From an uncultured Paracoccaceae bacterium (GTDB lineage: Bacteria > Pseudomonadota > Alphaproteobacteria > Rhodobacterales > Rhodobacteraceae): DNA of 13,712 nt. The stretch lies in assembly GCA_937952085.1 (NCBI GenBank), contig CALFYQ010000427.1:1-13712 (forward strand). Direction: 5' to 3'. How positions within the stretch are numbered: position 1 is the stretch's first letter; the number at the start of each line of letters is the position of its first letter. A program made the position numbers and the translations under genes. The notes below the pieces were generated by a model. It was not told the origin of the DNA and did no database searches. It worked only from the letters and a program-made list of their open reading frames with translations. Shown here piece by piece: positions 1 to 6,990 of the stretch.

Positions 1-845
1 AGGCCGACGCCCAGATGCGCCCGCCGCACCCCGCCGTCCAGTTGCCGGAACTTCTCGAAGATGCGCCGCCGCTCCTGCGGCGGAATGCCGGGGCCGGTAT
101 CCTCCACCTCGATGCGGAGCCTGTATCCGCCGGCGCCGTCCGGCGCGCCGCCGGCGCGGATCAGCACGTGGCCGGCCTCGGTGAACTTCACCGCGTTGCC
201 GGCGAGATTGATCAGGATCTGCCGGATCCGCCCGGAATCGCCGACCAGAGCCGCCGGCAGCCCCGGTTCGAACTGCGTCAGCACGTCGAGCGGCCGGTCG
301 CCGACCCGCGCCGCGACAAGGAGCGCGACATCCTCTATCAGGTCGACCACCGAGATCGGCTCGGACGAAAGCCGGACGCGCCCCGCCTCGATCTTCGCGA
401 GATCGAGGATCTCGTCGATGATGCGCAGGAGCGCGTCGCCGGAGCCGCGCAGCACCGAGAGGTAACCCTTCTGCCGGTCGTCGAGCCGCGTGTGTTCGAG
501 GAGCTCAGCCATGCCGAGCACGCCGTTCATCGGCGTGCGGATCTCGTGGCTCATGTTGGCGAGAAACTCGCTCTTGGCGCGGTCGGCCGCGGCGGCGCGC
601 CGATTCGCCTCTTCGGTAAGCGCCTTGGCGGCGCGAAGCTGCTCCGCCTGCCGGATCAGCCGGTAGGAGACCGGGCCGGCGATGCACAAGGCGATGAGCG
701 TCGTCTGCAGAAGATCAAGCGCCAGCCGCTCCGGCGCGAGGAGCCCGGTCGTCATCACGACCGCGATGTCGGCGGCGACGACGCAGGCCAGCGTCGTCAA
801 CGCCGTCCGCCCCCAAATCCCGCGCAACGCCATGTTCCCGCCCAT
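1..845 (-). CDS. Membrane-anchored sensor histidine kinase, C-terminus beyond the left edge
   Basis: The reverse strand reads as a histidine kinase from an ATG at 845-843; an in-frame ATG at 833 is an alternative start. The first stop upstream in frame is 30 bases above 845, with no other start codon between. The N-terminus has two hydrophobic segments (about residues 15-35 and 43-61) with only a short loop between them, so there is no sizeable periplasmic sensor domain. A short helical linker leads to the dimerisation/phosphoacceptor H-box [10 protein letters not shown] with His100. The ATPase domain shows an N-box (Asn217 in GNAVKF), a G1 box (DTGPGIP) and an F-box ([10 protein letters not shown]), and the G2 box GVGL starts at the very edge. 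HisKA plus HATPase_c in this arrangement is typical of hybrid kinases, but whether a receiver domain follows cannot be seen. The ligand and partner regulator are unknown. The thioesterase at 1001-1519 lies upstream on the same strand, 155 bases away. Confidence 0.92.
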   Translation of the reverse strand, partial: MGGNMALRGIWGRTALTTLACVVAADIAVVMTTGLLAPERLALDLLQTTLIALCIAGPVSYRLIRQAEQLRAAKALTEEANRRAAAADRAKSEFLANMSHEIRTPMNGVLGMAELLEHTRLDDRQKGYLSVLRGSGDALLRIIDEILDLAKIEAGRVRLSSEPISVVDLIEDVALLVAARVGDRPLDVLTQFEPGLPAALVGDSGRIRQILINLAGNAVKFTEAGHVLIRAGGAPDGAGGYRLRIEVEDTGPGIPPQERRRIFEKFRQLDGGVRRAHLGVG

Positions 846-936
846 GAGAGGGACATAGCGGCGCGGAGTTAATCGTCATCTAAGGCGCCTTCGAGGCGTC
901 GATCACCTCAGGCCAATTCAAGAGGAGCCGAAGCGG

Positions 937-957
937 TTATTTGTACAATGCAAATAA
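937..957. promoter_or_regulatory. AT-rich 7-7-7 inverted repeat, candidate operator
   Basis: TTATTTG (937-943) and CAAATAA (951-957) are perfect inverted arms around a 7-base centre, which itself overlaps the small palindrome TTGTACAA (941-948). The site lies about 92 bases upstream of the histidine kinase start and just downstream of the thioesterase stop. It stands out as an AT-rich spot in very GC-rich DNA. The form fits a dimeric regulator site, but no regulator gene is nearby and the assignment is inference. Confidence 0.4.
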
Positions 958-1000
958 AATACTTGATGAAACGCGCGGATCTGGCGCCGCCGTCCGGCGA

Positions 1001-1519
1001 TCAGCGGCGGCGAATGCCGAGCGGCTGGCCCAGTTCCTTCGGCCGCGGCACCGCGGCTTGCGCCGCGCGGAGGCGCGCGAAGCGGGCGAGCGCCCAGTCC
1101 GGATAGGGCGCGGCCTTCCGGCTTTCGAGATCGACGTTGATGCCGAGCGTCTCGTAGGTCGCCGCCTTCCTGCCGGTCCGGTCCGACCACATGGTGGCGA
1201 ACTGGTGGAGCCGCTTCTCGTCGTGGTCGACCAGCAGAAACTCGACATGGAAGGGCTCGCCTTCCAGCAACTCGCCGACGAAACAGACCTGCGTCTGCAG
1301 CGCCATCGGCCCGAAACGGGAGCGCGCGACGAAGCTCTCGCCGACGCCGAGCCAGTTCTCGAAACAATCGTCCAGCGCCTTGTCGAACGCCACCGTGTAG
1401 AAGGCGACGTTCATGTGGCCGTTATAGTCGATCCATTCGGGCAGAACCTTCTGCTGGCCGAGCTTCAGCATGCCCTCCGGGAAGTCGGGTTCGGGGCAGG
1501 AGGGGGAGAAGTCTCGCAT
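1001..1519 (-). CDS. Hotdog-fold acyl-CoA thioesterase (4HBT-like)
   Basis: This 172-residue protein has the hotdog thioesterase signature near its N-terminus, PEWIDYNGHMN (about residues 27-37), with Asp31, Asn33 and His35 in the usual active-site helix region. The remaining pattern (MALQTQVCFVGEL, then a strand ending VDHDEKRLHQF) is that of the long curved sheet. Length and motif fit the cytosolic thioesterase-like family that includes YbgC relatives and the betainyl-CoA thioesterases of carnitine degradation. No carnitine genes are present here, so the substrate is open. The start is the ATG at 1519, preceded by GGAG about seven bases away. The frame stays open for 28 codons further upstream, but with no ATG, GTG or TTG. 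It is divergent from the lactate dehydrogenase gene. Confidence 0.86.
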   Translation of the reverse strand: MRDFSPSCPEPDFPEGMLKLGQQKVLPEWIDYNGHMNVAFYTVAFDKALDDCFENWLGVGESFVARSRFGPMALQTQVCFVGELLEGEPFHVEFLLVDHDEKRLHQFATMWSDRTGRKAATYETLGINVDLESRKAAPYPDWALARFARLRAAQAAVPRPKELGQPLGIRRR

Positions 1520-1634
1520 CTGCAGCTCCGTGATCGGCTCGCACTCGGGATAGACGAGCCCGGGCGCCGCGCCAAGCGGGCTTTCCCCTCCCCGCGCTTC
1601 GCGCTAACGCTCCGGCGAAACGGAGGAAACCGAC
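1520..1634. promoter_or_regulatory. Divergent intergenic region between thioesterase and D-lactate dehydrogenase
   Basis: These 115 bases must carry the start signals for both flanking genes. The rightward gene has a strong ribosome binding site, GGAGG at 1622-1626, eight bases before its ATG. The leftward gene has a weaker GGAG. I see no convincing -35/-10 pair on either strand. Confidence 0.5.
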
Positions 1635-3008
1635 ATGAGCGTCGAGAACGCCATCGCCCGCATCCGCGACCTGATCGGGGAGCGGCTCTCCACCTCGCCC
1701 TCGGTGCGCGATCTCCACGGCCAGAACGAAAGCTATTTCACCCCGGTGCCGCCCGACGCGGTGGCCTTCCCGCGCACGACCGAGGAAGTCTCGGCGATCG
1801 TAAAGATCTGCGCGGACGAGCTTTGCCCGATCGTCCCCTGGGGAACCGGCACCTCGCTCGAAGGCCACGCGGTCGCATTCAACGGCGGCGTCAGCCTCGA
1901 CATGTCGGAGATGAACAGGGTCCTCGAGATTCACCAGGAGGACATGGACGCCGTGGTCCAGCCCGGCGTCACCCGCGAACAGCTCAACGAGGAGCTTCGC
2001 GCCACCGGGCTCTTCTTCCCGGTCGATCCCGGCGCCAACGCCTCGCTCGGCGGCATGGCGGCGACCCGCGCCTCCGGCACCACCGCGGTTCGCTATGGCA
2101 CGATGCGCGAAAACGTCATGGCCCTCGAAGTGGTGCTGGCCGACGGGCGGATCATCCGCACCGGCTCGCGCGCCCGGAAATCGTCGGCGGGCTACGATCT
2201 CACCAGGCTCATCGTCGGCTCCGAGGGCACGCTCGGCATCATCACCGAGCTCACCGTGCGCCTTCAGGGCCAGCCCGAAAGCGTCACCGCCGCGGTCTGC
2301 GCCTTCCCGAGCCTCGACGCCGCGGTCAACACCGTGATCCAGACGATCCAGATGGCCGTGCCGATGGCCCGGATCGAGATCGTCGATCCGGTGTCGATCC
2401 GCGCCGTCAACATCTCGGGCGGCATGAACCTGCCGGAGAAGCCGCATCTCTTCGTGGAGTTCCACGGCTCGGAGGCCGGCGCGAAGGAGCAGGCGGAAAC
2501 CTTCGGCGAGATCGCCGCGGAATTCGGCTGCGAGGGCTTCAAATGGTCCGCCGACGCCGATGAACGGAAGCGCCTCTGGCACGCGCGGCACAATTTCTAC
2601 TACGCGTCGCTGAAGCTGAAGCCGGGCTGCCGCGCGCTTTCCACCGATGTCTGCGTGCCGATCTCCCGGCTCGCCGAGGCGCTCCTCGAAACCTCGAAGG
2701 AGATCGAGGAGGCCGGCGTCATGGCCCCGATCATCGGCCATGTCGGCGACGGCAACTTCCATGTCGGCTTCCTGATCGACCCGAAGAAGCCCGAAGAGCT
2801 GGAGGAGGCGAAGCGCCTCACCCACTCCATGAATCGCCGCGCCCTCCGCCTCGGCGGCACGGTGACGGGCGAGCACGGCGTCGGCGTCGGCAAGAAGCGC
2901 TATATGACCGAGGAGCACGGCGAGGGCTACGCCGTGATGGCCGAGATCAAGCGCGCGCTCGACCCGAAGAACATCCTCAACCCTGGCAAGGTGGTCGAGG
3001 TGAACTGA
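1635..3008 (+). CDS. dld: FAD-linked D-lactate dehydrogenase (cytochrome type)
   Basis: This 457-residue flavoenzyme would oxidise D-lactate (or a related 2-hydroxyacid) to the keto acid, passing electrons to cytochrome c or quinone. The N-terminal half is a PCMH-type FAD-binding domain: PWGTGTSLEGH at residues 68-78, then PGANASLGGMAATRASGT, and GYDLTRLIVGSEGTLGIITE. The C-terminal half is the FAD-oxidase C domain, with HVGDGNFH at 369-376, GEHGVGVGKKRYM from about 412 (Glu413 and His414 in the usual metal/substrate site), and the typical ending LDPKNILNPGKV. The length matches DLD1/LDHD-type enzymes. No glcE or glcF partner follows, which favours the single-subunit lactate dehydrogenase over glycolate oxidase subunit GlcD. 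The ATG at 1635 has GGAGG eight bases upstream. No membrane anchor or signal peptide is visible. Confidence 0.93.
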   Translation: MSVENAIARIRDLIGERLSTSPSVRDLHGQNESYFTPVPPDAVAFPRTTEEVSAIVKICADELCPIVPWGTGTSLEGHAVAFNGGVSLDMSEMNRVLEIHQEDMDAVVQPGVTREQLNEELRATGLFFPVDPGANASLGGMAATRASGTTAVRYGTMRENVMALEVVLADGRIIRTGSRARKSSAGYDLTRLIVGSEGTLGIITELTVRLQGQPESVTAAVCAFPSLDAAVNTVIQTIQMAVPMARIEIVDPVSIRAVNISGGMNLPEKPHLFVEFHGSEAGAKEQAETFGEIAAEFGCEGFKWSADADERKRLWHARHNFYYASLKLKPGCRALSTDVCVPISRLAEALLETSKEIEEAGVMAPIIGHVGDGNFHVGFLIDPKKPEELEEAKRLTHSMNRRALRLGGTVTGEHGVGVGKKRYMTEEHGEGYAVMAEIKRALDPKNILNPGKVVEVN

Positions 3009-3487
3009 GCGGCGGGTCTCAAGGCGTGGATGGCTGCGGCAATCGCGAGGCGTCGCCCGCCGAGGGTGCAGCGGTTGCTCGACGATTGCCGCAGGCTGGA
3101 ACGCGCCGGCCAAGACGAGATCTTCATCCGCGAGGCGCTTCGGCGGCGCTGCGGAACGCCCCACGCTGATCTGACGGAGATCTTCGAGATCCGGCCGCGC
3201 GCGGGTGAGTCGCATCGAGACGGGCCGGCGCGTGGCGCCGAACCGGCCCCTGGGTTCCGACTGTCTGACGGCAGGCAGGAATCGCGGCCTCTCGCGCGAA
3301 CGAGCCGCCGAACGGGTCGCCCGCGCAGCGCAGACCCGAGCGACCCTCGGGGGCGAGCGAGACAAGGATTGACGGCGAACCGGCGCGAAACCCCGACGCA
3401 ACGTCACCCCGCCGGCGTGACGAAAGTCTCGTGCGGTGTTGACAAACCGCACCCAGATCGGCCCTGACGAACCTCAGGACGACCATC
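3009..3487. other. 479-bp intergenic region, no supported gene
   Basis: This stretch separates the lactate dehydrogenase from the first FecR gene. It holds one arginine-rich open frame on the plus strand (3030-3467, 145 codons) with only a weak AAGG upstream and no recognisable domain; I do not call it. Two overlapping inverted repeats lie near the middle: GGGTCGC (3314-3320) with GCGACCC (3340-3346), and CCCGAG (3335-3340) with CTCGGG (3346-3351). They are mutually exclusive folds and neither is followed by a T-run. A TTGACA hexamer appears at 3439. Confidence 0.5.
3439..3467 (+). promoter_or_regulatory. Weak candidate sigma70-type promoter for the FecR pair
   Basis: A perfect TTGACA sits at 3439-3444, about 44 bases before the first FecR start. 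A 17-base spacer leads to CCCTGA (3462-3467), which matches the -10 consensus poorly. The call rests on the -35 hexamer and position alone. Confidence 0.25.
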
Positions 3488-4102
3488 ATGAACGCCAGAC
3501 ATCTCCGCGCCGCGCTGTCGGCCCTCGCCCTCCTCGCGCTTGCGCCCTTCGGCGCCGGGGCCGCGGAGCGCGCCGGCGAAGTGCTGAAGGCGCAGCCCGA
3601 CGCCTTCCAGAAGGCCGGTTTCGCCGGCGTCGCGCTCGGACGCGGCTCCACCATCTTCCGGGACGCCACCGTCTACACCAAGCGCTACGGCACGGCCGAG
3701 ATCCGGCTGGACGACGACACCCAGCTGATGATCGGCCCCGACGCCTCCATCGTCATCGACCAGTACGTCTATGGCGGCGGCGGGGCGACGCTGGCGATGC
3801 GGCTCGGCAAGGGCGCGTTGCGAGTCATCAGCGGCGACCTTCGCAAGGAGGAGACGAGCTTTCGCACCGAGGTCGCCACGATCGGCGTCCGCGGCACTCA
3901 GTTCTGGCTCGATGTCGACACGCCCGGCATTACGCGGCTCTGGGTGGACGAGGGCACCGTGATCGCCCGCCCGGTGGATGCCGACCGGGACTTCATCTTC
4001 CACGAGCCGGTCTACGCCGAGTGCAACCGGGTGACCTGCCGCGAGACCTGGCCGCCGCCCCGGCCGATCGTCTACCCGCACGATCCGCGCCCGCGGAAGT
4101 GA
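3488..4102 (+). CDS. Secreted FecR-domain protein, first of a tandem pair
   Basis: This 204-residue protein starts with a clear Sec signal peptide (residues 1-25, cleavage likely after the AGA before AERAGE). It continues as a beta-rich FecR fold: YGTAEIRLDDDTQLMIGPDASIVI (about 66-90), a GALRV strand, then the diagnostic TIGVRGTQFWLDV and WVDEGTV strands. The C-terminus carries Cys-x4-Cys (CNRVTC) and a proline-rich tail. Unlike classical FecR there is no cytosolic anti-sigma domain or inner transmembrane helix, and no sigma factor or TonB receptor is adjacent. It is therefore probably a periplasmic or envelope protein of unknown role, not a signal-relay protein. The ATG at 3488 is preceded by AGGA at 3476-3479. 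The next gene is an obvious paralogue 106 bases downstream. Confidence 0.88.
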   Translation: MNARHLRAALSALALLALAPFGAGAAERAGEVLKAQPDAFQKAGFAGVALGRGSTIFRDATVYTKRYGTAEIRLDDDTQLMIGPDASIVIDQYVYGGGGATLAMRLGKGALRVISGDLRKEETSFRTEVATIGVRGTQFWLDVDTPGITRLWVDEGTVIARPVDADRDFIFHEPVYAECNRVTCRETWPPPRPIVYPHDPRPRK

Positions 4103-4169
4103 TCGCCGCGGACGTGATCGAGGTCACGGACGCATCACGCCCGATCCGCGAGAATGCCGCGCCCGTCGC

Positions 4170-4195
4170 CCCGATGCGGCGGCGGGGACATCGGG
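4170..4195 (+). promoter_or_regulatory. Hairpin directly before the ribosome binding site of the second FecR gene
   Basis: CCCGATG (4170-4176) and CATCGGG (4189-4195) form a 7-bp stem that ends exactly where the AAAGGGGG ribosome binding site (4196-4203) begins. It could be an intercistronic stability or translation element, or chance in GC-rich DNA. Confidence 0.33.
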
Positions 4196-4208
4196 AAAGG
4201 GGGCCGTC

Positions 4209-4874
4209 ATGGCCACGAAACGCCTCGCCGCGACTGCGGCGCTCCTCGCCATCCTCGCCGCGCCGGCGTCGGCGCAACTCGCCGGCCGCGCCACCGCGGT
4301 GCAGCCGGACGCGCTGCAGGCGATCGGTCCGGTCGGCCAGCCGGTTTCGGTTGGCGACGAGATCCTGAAGCAGGCGCGCGTCTACACGAAGCAATACGGC
4401 ACGATGGAGATCAAGCTGGAGGACGGCACGATGCTGACTGTCGCGCCGAACGCCTCTCTCGTGATCGACGACTATGTCTTCGCCGGGCCGAGCCGTCCGG
4501 GCCGCCTCGCCCTCAGCCTCGCGCGGGGCGCGATGCGGGTGGCGAGCGGGCGGATGCCCTCGGAGGCCGTCGCCATCAACACGCCGACCGCGACGATCGG
4601 CGTCCGCGGCACCGCCTTCTGGCTCGACGCGGCGCCCGATGCGGTGAGAATCTGGGTGACGGAGGGCACGGTGACGGCCGCCCCGACCGGAACCGCGGAG
4701 ACCTACGCCTTCGACGCCCCGGCCTTCGCCACCTGCTCCGCCACCGGCTGCGAGCGGGGCGACGCGCCGGCGCTTCCCACCGTCAACCCGCTCGGCGGCG
4801 GCGGCTCGGCCGGGATCGGCGGCGCCGGCGAAGACCTCGATGAGCGCGACGATTTCCACGAAGGCCTCTTCTGA
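4209..4874 (+). CDS. Secreted FecR-domain protein, second of a tandem pair
   Basis: This 221-residue protein is a paralogue of the preceding one. It has a signal peptide (cleavage likely after ASA, residues 20-22) and the same core order: QPDALQ, VYTKQYGTMEIKLEDGT, NASLVIDDYVF, GAMRVASG, then TIGVRGTAFWLD and WVTEGTV. It shares the C-terminal Cys-x4-Cys (CSATGC), and adds a glycine-rich linker plus an acidic tail ending HEGLF. As in its neighbour there is no transmembrane helix after the signal peptide and no sigma-factor partner, so a periplasmic or envelope location is inferred. The ATG at 4209 has a strong AAAGGGGG five bases upstream. A very stable hairpin separates it from ftsY, suggesting that the FecR pair forms its own transcription unit. 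Confidence 0.88.
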   Translation: MATKRLAATAALLAILAAPASAQLAGRATAVQPDALQAIGPVGQPVSVGDEILKQARVYTKQYGTMEIKLEDGTMLTVAPNASLVIDDYVFAGPSRPGRLALSLARGAMRVASGRMPSEAVAINTPTATIGVRGTAFWLDAAPDAVRIWVTEGTVTAAPTGTAETYAFDAPAFATCSATGCERGDAPALPTVNPLGGGGSAGIGGAGEDLDERDDFHEGLF

Positions 4875-4889
4875 CCCGTCGCCCGGTGG

Positions 4890-4926
4890 CGCCTCCGGCT
4901 CCGATGCGCTAACGGGGCCGGAGGCG
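4890..4926. terminator. 14-bp-stem hairpin between the second FecR gene and ftsY
   Basis: The arms 4890-4903 (starting CGCCTCCGGC) and 4913-4926 (ending GCCGGAGGCG) pair over 14 positions, including one G-T wobble, around a 9-base loop. The hairpin begins 15 bases after the FecR stop and ends 22 bases before the ftsY start. No T-run follows on either strand. It fits a terminator of the kind common in GC-rich genomes, or an RNA-stability element in the ftsY leader. Confidence 0.5.
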
Positions 4927-4948
4927 TAGGACGGGGCGCGAGGCGCGG

Positions 4949-5968
4949 ATGAGCTTCTTCGGCAAGCTGAAGGACCGGCTGTTCAAGTCGTCCTCGAAGC
5001 TCGACGAGGGCGTGGCCGCGCTCGTCGAGGCGAAGCCGGAGACGGCGCCGCCCGCCGGGGAGAAGGCGGCCGATGCGCCGAAGGCCGGGCTCGGCGCCCG
5101 CCTCGCCGCCGCCGTCACCGGCCGCCCCGCCGAGGGCCGCGTGCTCGACGACGACATGCTCGCCGAGCTGGAAGAATTGCTGATCCAGGCCGATCTCGGG
5201 GTGGAGACCTCGATGCGCGTCGCCGCGACGATGGCGGAGGGCCGCTTCGGCAGGCGGCTCGGCGCGGCGGAGGTGAAGGCGGCCCTCGCCGCCGAGCTGG
5301 CGCGCATCCTCGAGCCGGTGGCCCGCCCCCTCGCCCTCAAGCCGGCCAAGCCGCAGGTCGTCCTCGTCGTAGGCGTCAACGGCTCCGGCAAGACGACGAC
5401 GATCGGCAAGCTGGCGAGCCAGCTTCGCGCCGCCGGCAAGAAGGTGGTGATCGCCGCCGGCGACACGTTCCGCGCCGCGGCGGTCGAACAGCTCCAGATC
5501 TGGGGCGAGCGGGCCGGCGTGCCGGTGATGACCGCGCCCGAGGGCTCGGACCCCGCCTCCCTCGCCTTCGACGCCCTCGCCCGCGCCGAGGCGGAGGGCG
5601 CGGACCTCCTCCTCATCGACACCGCCGGCCGGCTCCAGAACCGCGCCGACCTGATGCAGGAGCTGGAAAAGATCGTCCGCGTCATCCGCAAGCGCGCGCC
5701 CGACGCGCCGCATGACGTGCTCCTCGTCCTCGACGCCACGACGGGGCAGAACGCGCTCAACCAGGTCGAGATCTTCCGCAAGATCGCCAACGTCACCGGC
5801 CTCGTGATGACCAAGCTCGACGGCACCGCGAAGGGCGGCGTCCTCGTCGCGCTGGCGGATCGGTTCGGCCTGCCGATCCACGCCATCGGCGTCGGCGAGC
5901 AGATCGACGACCTCTCGCCTTTCGACCCCGAGGAATTCGCCGCCGCCCTCACCGGCGCGGCGCGCTGA
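4949..5968 (+). CDS. ftsY: Signal recognition particle receptor FtsY
   Basis: This 339-residue SRP GTPase docks ribosome/SRP/nascent-chain complexes at the inner membrane. The N-terminus is amphipathic and basic ([16 protein letters not shown]), as needed for membrane association, and the acidic A domain is short (about 65 residues against roughly 200 in E. coli). The four-helix N domain follows, then the G domain: P-loop [10 protein letters not shown] at 142-151, [11 protein letters not shown] at 172-182, DTAGR at 224-228, [10 protein letters not shown] at 288-297 and GVGEQIDDL at 314-322. DTAGR with [10 protein letters not shown] and GVGEQ identifies FtsY; Ffh is excluded because there is no methionine-rich M domain. 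The start gives the usual alphaproteobacterial N-terminus, although the ribosome binding site (GAGG) is modest. It stands alone with its own hairpin-rich leader. Confidence 0.97.
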   Translation: MSFFGKLKDRLFKSSSKLDEGVAALVEAKPETAPPAGEKAADAPKAGLGARLAAAVTGRPAEGRVLDDDMLAELEELLIQADLGVETSMRVAATMAEGRFGRRLGAAEVKAALAAELARILEPVARPLALKPAKPQVVLVVGVNGSGKTTTIGKLASQLRAAGKKVVIAAGDTFRAAAVEQLQIWGERAGVPVMTAPEGSDPASLAFDALARAEAEGADLLLIDTAGRLQNRADLMQELEKIVRVIRKRAPDAPHDVLLVLDATTGQNALNQVEIFRKIANVTGLVMTKLDGTAKGGVLVALADRFGLPIHAIGVGEQIDDLSPFDPEEFAAALTGAAR

Positions 5969-5993
5969 GAGGCCCGCGCCGGCCGCCTCGTTT
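5969..5993 (+). terminator. Weak candidate terminator after ftsY
   Basis: Immediately after the ftsY stop, GAGGC (5969-5973) and GCCTC (5985-5989) can pair, followed by GTTT. The stem is short and the T-run is only three bases, so confidence is low. Confidence 0.25.
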
Positions 5994-6065
5994 CGCGCAG
6001 CCGCGCCCGCGGCGTCGTCCCGGCGCCGAAACCGGGCGGCGAACGCGTCCGAACCCTTCGCAAGA

Positions 6066-6545
6066 GGCGGCTGCGCCTGCCGCAGGGCGCGCTACGCGCC
6101 GAAGCGCGCGCCGATGATCGTTCCATTGACGCCACGGCACTGGCGCCAGCGCGAGACCGGCTCCGCCTTCGCGGTGAACGCCGGAATCGAGACCTTGGAC
6201 GTGGCGTTGCTTTCCGGCGCCCCGGAAACGGTCCACACGCCCTCCGCCAGCGGCGTCGGGCAAAAGATTGTCCGCTGCCCCGAATGCCGGGTCGCGCTCT
6301 TGAGCCACTATCCGCAACTCGGCGCGCTTCTCGCCTTCGTGCGGGTCGGGACACTCGACATGCCCTCTCTCTGCCCGCCCGACGCCCACATCTTCACTTC
6401 GACGCGGCAAAGCTGGTTCGAGCTTCCGGCCGGGGCGCCCCGCTTCGACGAATTCTACGAGGCTGCCGACCGCGCGGCGCTCTACGGGGAGGACGGGGCC
6501 GCACGGCTGGGGGCGTTGATCGCGATGAAGCGGGCGGCCGGATAG
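6066..6545 (+). pseudogene. Decayed GFA-family (glutathione-dependent formaldehyde-activating-like) gene
   Basis: The frame encodes a recognisable GFA/CENP-V fold protein: GGCACRRARY (6066-6095), PMIV, QRETGSAFAVN, VRCPECRVALLSHY, and a normal C-terminus to the stop at 6545. GFA proteins bind a structural zinc through CxC plus CPxC, both present here, and a catalytic zinc through a CHCxxC-type block between PMIV and QRETG. That block here reads PLTPRHWR: the spacing is kept but every Cys is gone. At DNA level this looks like one extra base after GTT and one lost base before CTGG, plus substitutions, so the frame is restored. No ATG, GTG or TTG precedes GGC in frame outside ftsY, and the first ATG (6114) would drop the CxC and has no ribosome binding site. 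I read it as a pseudogene; a repurposed protein with an unusual start is the alternative. Confidence 0.72.
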
Positions 6546-6990
6546 GCGCCTATGCGTTGGCGCGGCTTAATGTAGCTTGAGCGGCCGACTCATCGGCAGC
6601 TTGTTCCGCCGCACCTCAGTCTTAAGGTGCGGCTTCGCCATCTCTCCCGGCCCGTGTGACCAACACGGGCCGCGCCCGCCCCTCCCCGCGGGCGGGCGCC
6701 CCTGGCTGTCACGCGGGGCACCGCCCGAGGTCGGGGCGACGCGATAATGCGCCCATCACCGGCGCTCCGGGCGCCCACCCAGGGGCGGCCGCGCTCCTCC
6801 GCGCGTCGTTCGGCCGCGGCGCAGGGAACCGCGGGAGACCCCAACCGCACTGCCACCGCCGCCGTCGGGAGTTGCAGCCCTCCCGGATTCCGTTCTATCG
6901 CTGTTCCAAAGGTTAACGGCCGCGCGGTCTGGCGTGATCGCGGCGCGCGCCCCTAGCCGGGCGCATCGCCGCCGGCGGAGACAGGCTTTC
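6546..6990. other. 445-bp intergenic region before the nuclease operon
   Basis: No gene is supported here. The left half holds three consecutive hairpins belonging to an intergenic repeat (described separately). The right half, about 6710-6930, is GC-rich with no motif I recognise. Several short open frames on both strands are arginine/proline-rich and have no family resemblance. The promoter of the nuclease operon should lie in the last 200 bases, but I could not pick a convincing -35/-10 pair. GGAG at 6977-6980 is the probable ribosome binding site for the ATG at 6991. Confidence 0.5.
6611..6710. repeat. Intergenic palindromic repeat, copy A
   Basis: This copy shares an ordered set of motifs with the copy at 12631-12700: GCACCT, then CTCCC, then a hairpin with a GACC-type loop, then CGGGCCGCGCCCG, CCCTCCCC and GGGCGC. 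Hairpin 1 pairs 6608-6616 with 6625-6633 (9 bp) and is present only in this copy. Hairpin 2 pairs GGCCCGTGT (6649-6657) with ACACGGGCC (6663-6671) around GACCA. Hairpin 3 pairs GCGCCCGCCC (6672-6681) with GGGCGGGCGC (6690-6699). It could be a REP-like element or a double terminator. Confidence 0.6.

Noticed and set aside
1422..3452. A 676-codon minus-strand open frame and a 540-codon plus-strand frame (941-2563) around the lactate dehydrogenase
   Set aside because: Both overlap clearly identified genes in other frames and have low-complexity Arg/Gly/Asp/His-rich translations without family resemblance.
3030..3467. A 145-codon plus-strand frame in the gap before the FecR pair
   Set aside because: Only the first 50 residues look helical; the rest is arginine/proline-rich. 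The ribosome binding site is weak and no family is recognised, so I left it as intergenic.
3488..4874. FecR proteins as anti-sigma/signal-transducing regulators of iron uptake
   Set aside because: Both carry cleavable signal peptides with no cytoplasmic domain or later membrane helix, and no FecI or FecA gene is adjacent.
6934..6990. Upstream ATG at 6934 as the start of the nuclease gene
   Set aside because: It adds 19 residues dominated by Arg and Ala with no ribosome binding site, whereas the ATG at 6991 directly precedes the conserved first strand and follows GGAG.
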